30,464 bases of DNA from Mnemiopsis leidyi (taxonomy: Eukaryota; Ctenophora; Tentaculata; Lobata; Bolinopsidae), in the NCBI GenBank assembly GCA_000226015.1, contig JH153014.1:27312-57775 (forward strand), given 5' to 3'. The first letter of the stretch is position 1. Each line of letters opens with the position of its first letter. Below, piece after piece: positions 23,394 through 30,464 of this stretch. Position numbers and translations under genes: made by a program. The notes under the pieces are model-generated. The model searched no databases and was not told where the DNA came from. It saw only the letters and a program-made list of their open reading frames with translations.

Positions 23394-23884
23394 CTGCTGA
23401 GTAGACTTCTCCTCAGAACGAGCTAGATTATCTGAGTTGGTTGGTGTACCCTGAGATTCAGAAGCAGAGGTGGTCGTCGTAACGGAGTCCTCAACAACAA
23501 CCCTCACGGGTTCAACCCCCTCGCTTGGCTTCAATGTGCTGCTGTTTGTGGGGGTAAGGCAGTTGGTGGGGGTCATGCAGGACTCGTCAGTTACGATTAC
23601 AGTTGGGGTTTTATGTTGGGGGGTTGTGCCCCCTTCTTCTGGACGAGTAGCGGCTTTGAAAGGGGTGGTACCTCCTTCTTGTGGTCGAGTTGAGGGTTTG
23701 AAAGGGGTGGTACCTCCTTCTTGTGGTCGAGTTGAGGGTTTGCAAGGGGTAGTGAAGGAGGCGGGGCTAAAGTCTGAGCAGGGCGGCTTCATGACGTTTT
23801 CAATAATCCGAACATGTTTAAGGGTAGTTAGGTCAGGGGGAGAGCAGGCTTCGGATCCTGGCTTTATCATTGAGGTCGTGGAAT
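23394..23884 (-). CDS. internal coding exon, Thr/Pro/Ser-rich protein with 14-residue repeats
   Basis: This is the only well-supported coding segment. On the minus strand it starts after an acceptor (CTCCACTATTTTCAG, AG at 23886-23885) and ends before a donor (CAG, then GTCAGT from 23393). The frame is open for 163 full codons: two bases complete a codon from an upstream exon (phase 1), and it ends on a whole codon (phase 0). The product begins STTSMIKPGSEACSPPD and has a short ordered-looking stretch (LKHVRIIENVMKP). Three tandem 14-residue units PFKPSTRPQEGGTT follow, then TPT-rich sequence, a Val-rich patch (PVRVVVEDSV) and a Ser/Glu end. No domain is recognised; it is probably an intrinsically disordered linker of a larger protein, with many Ser/Thr that could be modified. 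The exon is clearly richer in G and C than its introns. I could not place its neighbouring exons within the window. Confidence 0.75.
23622..23747 (-). repeat. 42-bp in-frame repeat, 3 copies, inside the exon
   Basis: Units lie at 23747-23706, 23705-23664 and 23663-23622 on the minus strand. They encode PCKPSTRPQEGGTT, PFKPSTRPQEGGTT and PFKAATRPEEGGTT. The period is exactly 42 in DNA, a multiple of three, so copy-number change would keep the frame. Confidence 0.95.
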
Positions 23885-24691
23885 CTGAAAATAGTGGAGT
23901 TTTAGCAGTCTAGAATTATTCCCGATTCGAGATTCGTTCTCACCATGAAATCATTGACATTTTAGAAGTTTATGAGCTAATAATAATTGCTTGCTCTAAA
24001 ACTTTCAAGTTGTGAATAGTTTTGCCTGATAGTTTTAGATCCCTCTGATATGCTGCCTTAGAACCTGAGTCGCCATAAGCAAACTCATAGAAATAAAGTT
24101 CTAATCTTTTATCACAATGCTCTTAATAGATCAAAATCATCGTTCCACCAACCTCCCGTTTTCACATAATAAAGATCACCAATGATGACGTTTGCAATGT
24201 GCTCGAAACACACGTTTAGAACCTTACGGCCAAGTGACACAAAAGGGCTGAGGTAAGAGAAACTACTTTTATAATCGGCCATCTTTTTAGGAATTAGGAC
24301 AGAGTTCCAATCTAAAGCTAGTGCAAGAAGCAGGTCTCAGCGCTGAGCGCGAGAGAGTTTTGAAATTCAGACAACAAACAAACGAGAAATGACAGTAGAG
24401 AATAACTAATTGGCGCTAATGCACACCGTCAGGCTGAACATTTAAATAACTTCGTTAATGTAAGCGCACTGTAACAGAGCAACGCTCAGGCCGCCTTTCC
24501 CTGTCATCACCTTTCTGAGTTTTTCTTGAAATATTTTTAACTCAATGCATTTGGATGTGGGATGTGTGATCCAGCCCGGGGAGGTGGTAGATTTTGTTGG
24601 ACGGAAATCCAGGATGCTCCCCAGTTTTATTTTGTGTCGTTAGTAATAATTTGGAAATAACGAGAGCGGCTAATTGTTCTCTGTGATGGAC
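23885..24691. other. intron or intergenic DNA upstream of the exon
   Basis: Sequence 5' of the minus-strand exon. No second exon with compatible phase was found by eye. Confidence 0.5.
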
Positions 24692-24701
24692 GTCACGTGA
24701 C
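24692..24701. promoter_or_regulatory. GTCACGTGAC palindrome (CLEAR-type E-box)
   Basis: Third exact copy. It overlaps GACGTCAC (a CRE-like word) at 24689-24696, so bZIP and bHLH-type sites are superimposed here. Confidence 0.4.
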
Positions 24702-24820
24702 AGCCTGTGCGGTAACGTGCGTCGTTAAATTAGCTGGCTTGTCAGCGGTATTATCATGAGTTAAACAGATCTTGCTGCCAAGGCATCATACCGCAATTTG
24801 TAGAGAAGCGCTGTATTTTT

Positions 24821-24869
24821 TCAGCGGTATTTACTGCTTCGGAAATATTTCGTCAGTGGTATTTACTGC
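24821..24869. repeat. 32-bp spaced duplication
   Basis: TCAGCGGTATTTACTGC at 24821 recurs as TCAGTGGTATTTACTGC at 24853. A shorter related word, GTCAGCGGTATTA, lies near 24742. Confidence 0.75.
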
Positions 24870-27050
24870 GTCATGGAATGTTCACATGGTACAATGACTG
24901 CATATCCCAGCTACACGAACTATTGCTGTTTTTAAAGAAACGTGGCAGTGTATTTTTTGGCAGTTAATCCGAGGATTAGGGGATGATATGGAATGTTCTA
25001 TAAAGATACGGAAAGTCGTATCATTTTCAGGGACTGAATACAGGGTAAATCTGTTTAGAATCTACCTGAGATGAGGATTCTACCTCAAGCTATTGTATAT
25101 CAACTTAGAATTTACCTAGAATCTAGTTACTCATCGGATACACTTTAGATTACGCGACACATGTAAAAACTTACGTCAGTGAAATCAGCTCAACGTGCAT
25201 TGTCCATGTAAGTTTTATATTTTTTAAATGTTCCGCCTCATAGAGATCAGTATCTGCTCGTTGGAAAGGGATCTAGATTAATGCTACAATATCATATCAT
25301 CTAAAGACTACAATTTTATATATTATTTCCGCCTTTCTTCCTCCGACTTTCTGGCAACTAGCTGCTTTGGTATCATTGGTGACCATTTCAGAAGATAAAA
25401 TGGGTGGAAAGAATTTATTGATGCCAACTGCAGAATCAACTACTTCAACTTCGGCCTACAGACAGCTAGATGGTTCATTTAATGTACCTTCCCTTTAAGT
25501 CTCAGTTTCTACCCCTTGACTTTTTCATCTATAATATCATCAAACTACAGAATAGTCTGTTTAAGATTTATCTGAACTCTGGTTAACTATTTTTGGGTAC
25601 TGTTGCAACTAACTAACGAGATCCTGGGGCTATTTCCCAGCCTTAACTGGAAAATCATAAATAAATATTTAGTACTATTACTATACTTAATTTACTAAAT
25701 AGACATTTTTCATCACCCACTTATTGGTATTGAAATTAGGGGGGAGGGGAGTAAAGATGGCCACGATTTTTAACCATTTGGCTCACTAAGTGCCTCATCT
25801 CCAAACCCCGAATTATATCGAAAGGAGTTCATTAAGTGACACTTCCTAATGAATCACTCGTTCTAGCCTCTAATATCAATTAATGTTGCTTTAAGCACGG
25901 AAAACCTTGTTGTTACATAAATAACTACATTCTGATAACAATAACAAGAATAATAAGAATGGGCAATAAAGAACAAAAAACCCACATGAAAATAGTCCAA
26001 GTTTGTTCCATTCCGTAAGTTTGACCTGTGGCAATCTTAGTCGTATGTATCGGTAAGTGTTACTCTGGAAAAGGGAGCGGTACAGACTAGTCCGAAGAGA
26101 TAGACAAAACACTCGGACCAGACAAAAGAGGCTGGACAGGTATGATAAAGATACGGTGTGTCGGCGTTCAGCCGGGCTACATGCCATCTGGCTGCGAGTT
26201 CTGAGAGCAGTGAATTAAGTATGACCTGCATGATCCTCTCCTCTTTAAATATGCAGGGTTACTTGAAGCCAGCTTCTCTGTGATGTCAGACTTGTTCAAT
26301 AACACTGCTTGAAAAGATCAAAGGAAAAATTTTAAGTGCGAGCACAGCTTGGATACTCGGATCTAAACTCCCCGTGGGAAAACGTTACCGATATTTGTTA
26401 TTTTGTAAATATATTGCACAATATAAAAACGATAAAGTCGTCGTGATTCATACTTCAAGTCTTGTACGTCAGGTCCTGTGTAATCAATATACATGTCCCC
26501 TTCAAGCTCGATGAAATATACTCCTTGAGATGAATTTTAAGGCTTTTAAGCCTTCAGGCTACATGACGTGCTGTATTGCTATAGGAAGTTAGTTGTTTAC
26601 CGGCATTTTACCGTCCCCGTACATAACTTTGTATGTGAGTTTGTTGCGCCTTATAAGTTGGACTGTGCAACTATAGTTGGGTAAAGATCATAGAAGCGAA
26701 AATTCGATATGTGGACTGAAATATCAGTTTTTTACCTAAACATCATATTCTTACCGAAACATCAGTTTCTAGCAGAAAATAGTTTCTTCTTTTCTAGATA
26801 GAAACATCACGTCTGAACCGCGAAATCACGTCCATTACTAGACGATTAATTATGAATTTAAAATCGCAAAGGTATTGAATTTTGTAAGTCTGAAAAATGT
26901 CGGTTCAAACGATTTTTAATTAAAGTTGAAATGCTACCGCCATACAAACTTTTTGCAGTGATAGACTAAAGATCCAAATTTTTATCTACTATACTTTTTC
27001 AGTTACTCTATACAGTTGCGGTAATATTGGTCGTATGAAAGAATACCGAT
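24870..27050. other. non-coding stretch, nothing recognised
   Basis: AT-rich, with loosely repeated words (TAGAATCTACCTGAG and variants, 25055-25125; GAAACATCA variants, 26735-26810). A G-rich run lies near 25739-25750. Minus-strand frames near 25891-26231 overlap each other in two frames and are not called. Confidence 0.5.
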
Positions 27051-27127
27051 GCACCTCTAATGGGACCCTAACGCCCAAAAGTGCACCCCTAATGGGACCC
27101 TAGTGGGACCTTAATGGGACCTTAACG
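27051..27127. repeat. short AATGGGACC repeat
   Basis: GCACCTCTAATGGGACCCTA at 27051 recurs 32 bases later with one change. It then runs into further 12-bp steps of TGGGACCTTAA. Confidence 0.8.
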
Positions 27128-27328
27128 GTACTCTATAGCCCAATATTAAATCAATCGCATTGTAGTATGCTTTTACCATCAAACGCATCTTATAATAATT
27201 TTCAAATCAAATCGTTTTTTGGTTTAATTAATTATAACTCTAAAAAAGTCTGAACAGTCTATGTCGATCTTGGGATTTTTTAAGGTCCCTATTGACTTTT
27301 TTTGAGTTCATTCATCCATTATATTGCA

Positions 27329-27402
27329 ACTGTTGAAAGGATAACTTTCTCCATTGCTCTTCTTCGACCTTGATTTTATTTGAACATTCAACTTTCAACA
27401 GT
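27329..27402. repeat. inverted repeat with 11-bp arms
   Basis: ACTGTTGAAAG at 27329-27339 and its exact complement at 27392-27402 enclose 52 bases. Confidence 0.7.
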
Positions 27403-28842
27403 GAAAATATAGAGAATTAAGGAAATTTTCCTCACTTAATACTCATTACTTATACATGTTAATGAACAAGCTTACTTAACCCTCTTTGCAATGAATCAGT
27501 TCGCTAATTCAAACCCGAGTTATTTCACTGGGGCTAGTTATATATATTCGTAATATTTCATTATTCTTAAATTTCGATATGTGTCCTGATGACGACGTAA
27601 TTGCGCAGAGATAATATTGATGAATTTCCATTAAATCCTATCAATCGAGTCAAGAAGAGAATAACAAAACACTGTTCAAGAACTAATCTTCTAATGCGAC
27701 TTATGAAAAATTATCCGATCGTTCAGTTTAGATGCTTATATACAATATTGCTTGATTGTGGTGTAAAAATATATTATTCGTTACATTAAATGATTTGTTG
27801 AAACAACTCATATTTTTGTAAAGCTAAATTCCTCAGTTTATAAGCTCACATAGCTAAAAGCATTAAACGGACTGTTTCTTCGAGCTGCCATTAAAGCGTT
27901 TACTAATAGATCTTCAAGACTTTAAGTCCAAATTTATCAGTAACAAATGACGGATTTAAAAGCTGTCTCATGTATTGCAAATTCCCTCAGAAACTACAAT
28001 TCGATCTGGGCAATTTGTTGAGTGCCAAACAGCATTCCGCGATCTTTCCTCGTAGAGACTTTCATCGTTTCTCACGCCTAGCTAATAATCCTCTCTATCT
28101 TAGTTGCTATCGGCTTATCCAGATCAAGGTGTTTCAATTTTGTATGATTTAGGGCGTCATGTTCGATATCAAAGTATTTTTGTCGTTTGAGTAAGGCGGG
28201 TGGCAGCTGACTAAGTGACTGTTATTAATCCCTTATGACACTTATTTTGAGGCGAGATGGTTTTGTTCGGTGAAATAGCGACAAATAATAGGAATAAATA
28301 ACAGCAATTAATAATAAGCAAAAATAATAGCAATAAATAATAGAGCTATGTAATTGCAGTAATTAATAAGCAAAAAAATCGATAAACTATAGTTCACGCC
28401 AACTAATTAACATCGATATTGATCGGCATTGAGTTTCTTGACAATATCTAAAGAATGGCATGGAATTTGAACCCATTTCATGTGATATAACCCGATCTTG
28501 TACCATCAACATTTCGGTAAAACATTGAGATCATTAATGAGTATTGGCTTCCACTGACGATTTGTAACTGACAAATAAACCACAAAAGAATCGGTATAAT
28601 GTTGACAGTCTTTAAAGATCAATTAATTTTCTACGGCCTATTACCCGATATTTCTGAAGTCTGCATGAGCATCGAGATCACATACCTTCCTAATAGAAAC
28701 ATTGCATAACTTATCTTAGGAATGAATGGTCGTTCTCTTTGTGACTTTGTATATAGGTTTGAAAAATGCCACATGATAGCCAATTGTCATTAAATTAGGC
28801 TATAGCTAAAAAACATTCGAGACGATCTCTAAAAGCACTTAC
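27403..28842. other. non-coding stretch, nothing recognised
   Basis: AT-rich. Low-complexity AATAATAGCAATAA-type sequence occurs at about 28283-28375. No gene is supported. Confidence 0.55.
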
Positions 28843-29095
28843 CACCGCTGTTACTGTGTGCTCAAGCTGTATTTCTTCCAAAATCTAGCTTATTCGGAAG
28901 TCCGTGAGTATGACGTATCCTCTGTTGCTGTATTGAATGAACTTCTGTTTGGATATCATAAAAGAAAATAGCATTCTACTCTGATCGGACGTTACGAGCC
29001 ATCTTGCAACAAAAACAACGTGAAGATCCTTTCTACCAGATTCGGCGTTCCAGGGGTAAATCCGCCTCATCCACAGGGCGTTCTTTTTATCCAAT
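28843..29095 (-). other. splice-bounded segment, possible exon
   Basis: On the minus strand a good acceptor (TTATTGTTTTCAG, AG at 29097-29096) and a strong donor (G, then GTAAGTGC from 28842) bound 253 bases. From the acceptor, one frame is open for 69 codons (LDKKNALWMRRIYPWN...ILTDFRIS) and stops at 28885, so the whole segment cannot be an internal coding exon. It could be a non-coding (UTR) exon, a last coding exon that ignores the donor, or chance. A shorter coding exon ending at TCTG before GTAGAA would have the phase needed by the exon at 23394-23884, but that donor is weak. Confidence 0.25.
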
Positions 29096-29241
29096 CTGAA
29101 AACAATAACGCGCAAACACTTGTTTAGCAAGTGGCACGCTATAAGGCTCGGCAGAGTGCCGCGCATAATTGACGAGATTATATTGCTCTAACCAGAGCCC
29201 TTTTGCAACCGTCCCGCGCTTGCTACACGTTGCATAGCCCT

Positions 29242-29260
29242 GCTGCCGCGAAGCGGCAGC
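29242..29260. repeat. perfect GC hairpin, 8-bp stem
   Basis: GCTGCCGC, loop GAA, GCGGCAGC. The same word in inverted orientation ends the window, and a related 9-bp stem is at 30411-30431. Confidence 0.9.
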
Positions 29261-30410
29261 CTCCGGGGGTAGCAGCCGCGTGCGTAGCGTGCGTAAGCAC
29301 CTGGTTAGGTGAAGAGATTATATCCCTCTACAGTCTACCTGCTACCATTCTAACGAAACAATTGTACAGCAGCGCGCACCCTCCCGTCATTTTATTCTCC
29401 TCTATTCGCTTCGAATGAGGGTCGGACAAAGTCAGACAAACGCGCGAACGAAACAATAGTTTGTGCTGCGATAGTCAGGTATTACTGCAACAATCTCTTT
29501 GCTCTTGCCTTCCGTTGCAGCCCATTTAAATTTTCAATTCAAATTAGATTTCAATTTCAATTTTATCGCGGTGATACCCAACTCACGCAACTAAAGCTGA
29601 ACTAAGCTAAACGAGATGGTAAACAGATATAATATCGTCAAATTTCGTATAAATTTCAATTGCCGCGTTGTAGGTTGATATTGTCAGACATTCGCGTCGC
29701 GTTGCCTGACCTGCTGCCGAAACGCAAGTGGCAAGGCAAGGTTGATAACATACTGTCGCGGCCATCACGCGCTGCTCACGCATTTCCAATTTTTGACCTG
29801 CGCGATACGAATTTCGAAAAAATTCTAAACACGCGGCAGCAGGGCCAGGGCTATGCATCGTGTAGCAACGCCATTGGTCGTTAATTGCCGCAACACGGCA
29901 GCAGGTCAGCCAACGTCTGGCAAACAATTTTTGTGATTGTATAGCTTGCACCCTCCCTAGTCCCGCACATTCTATTCCAGCTTCAAGGGTCGGATAATTA
30001 GACATGGACAAAATATAAATCAAACAAATTTCGTGATTGTCGCGGTACAATGTATTATCCGACTCGCTTTTGCAGCTAAAAGCTTGTCTGGGGACCTCCA
30101 GCTTGTAGGTTGATAACCTACTGTCGCGGCCATCACGCGCTGTTACGCATTTCTGGCCTGGCGAAGAAATTTCGAAGAAATTCTAGACGCGCATCGCCCG
30201 TTGACCTCCAGCTAAATACGTGTATCCTTGTCGAGGTGTTACCCGACCCGCGCGCGGCTCGCAGCTTGCTGCTCTCCTAACCACTAACATTTCGTTAGAA
30301 CGTTAGACGGATATCATTTCGTCAAGTGTATTCCTTCACCTAACCAGGGCAGGGCAACGTTTTGTACGGCAGCGCGCACCCTCCTATTGCCTTGATGCTT
30401 GAGTTGCGGC

Positions 30411-30431
30411 CGCGGCAGCTTTGCTGCCGCG
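30411..30431. repeat. perfect GC hairpin, 9-bp stem
   Basis: CGCGGCAGC, loop TTT, GCTGCCGCG, followed at once by an alternating CGCG run and a third, slightly imperfect GCTGCCGC hairpin at about 30440-30457. Confidence 0.9.
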
Positions 30432-30464
30432 CGCGGGGGCTGCCGCTTCGCAGCAGCAGGTCAG

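Larger units (their letters stand above)
29166..30464. mobile_element. GC/CpG-rich composite repeat with GCTGCCGC hairpins, cut by the window edge
   Basis: From about 29166 the base composition changes sharply to CpG-rich DNA full of repeats. Perfect hairpins occur at 29242-29260 (GCTGCCGC, GAA, GCGGCAGC) and 30411-30431 (CGCGGCAGC, TTT, GCTGCCGCG). GTACAGCAGCGCGCACCCTC at 29364 returns, with one change, exactly 1000 bases later at 30364; a weaker copy is at 29945. A 34-bp block (GGTTGATAAC then TACTGTCGCGGCCATCACGC) lies at 29740 and 30108. Inverted pairs are 29300-29314 with 30334-30348 (15 bp, exact), 29706-29719 with 29896-29909 (14 bp, exact) and 29239-29261 with 30439-30461 (23 bp, about one mismatch). 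Open frames of up to 147 codons here conflict between strands and are by-products of high GC. The form suggests a foldback-type or non-autonomous transposon or a complex satellite; I cannot name a family. Confidence 0.55.

Noticed and set aside
23470-23913. 147-codon plus frame opposite the firm exon
   Set aside because: It is the antisense shadow of the minus-strand exon; splice sites and composition favour the minus strand.
29607-30050. 147-codon minus frame and an overlapping 74-codon plus frame in the GC-rich element
   Set aside because: They lie on opposite strands over repeat blocks and hairpins. High GC lowers stop frequency, and neither product has a recognisable feature.

Overview
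This window looks like gene-poor nuclear DNA from an animal, most likely an invertebrate. The evidence is indirect. Reading frames are short almost everywhere, there are no bacterial-style operons or ribosome binding sites, and the DNA is AT-rich with CpG still common. Minisatellites and palindromes are abundant, and the one convincing coding segment is bounded by canonical splice sites. I cannot name the species. Most open frames of 60-100 codons are what chance gives in DNA of this composition, so I left them out.

Layout, left half. Positions 1-5640 hold many small satellites and palindromes: GA-rich DNA at the start, a foldback at 817-921, palindromic units at 2097-2232, a 14-bp GTGTAC array at 2855-2970, and 39-, 65- and 26-bp duplications between 4575 and 5640. 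From 5641 to 10529 there is little structure apart from CACGTG palindromes, including three spaced exactly 20 bp apart at 6126-6171. At 10530-10603 two CCAAT boxes and two E-boxes lie just upstream of an ATG in good context (10634). This is the best promoter candidate, with a possible short first exon on the plus strand. A second CCAAT/CACGTG cluster is at 14477-14600.

Layout, right half. A nine-copy 62-bp minisatellite fills 15751-16307. A nested palindrome lies at 19943-20039 and a 40-bp periodic repeat at 21496-21630. The one strong coding exon is on the minus strand at 23394-23884: 163 codons, rich in Thr, Pro and Ser, with three in-frame 14-residue repeats. The intron just after its donor is a separate 16-18-bp minisatellite. 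A splice-bounded but uncertain segment lies at 28843-29095 on the minus strand. From about 29166 to the window edge the DNA changes character. It becomes GC- and CpG-rich, full of GCTGCCGC hairpins and of direct and inverted repeats, and looks like a composite mobile or satellite element cut by the window end.

No genes can be shown to work together here. The window is best read as intronic or intergenic DNA crossed by one minus-strand gene, with possible regulatory clusters. The most unusual signals are the excess of CACGTG palindromes, including three exact GTCACGTGAC copies, and the hairpin-rich element at the right edge.
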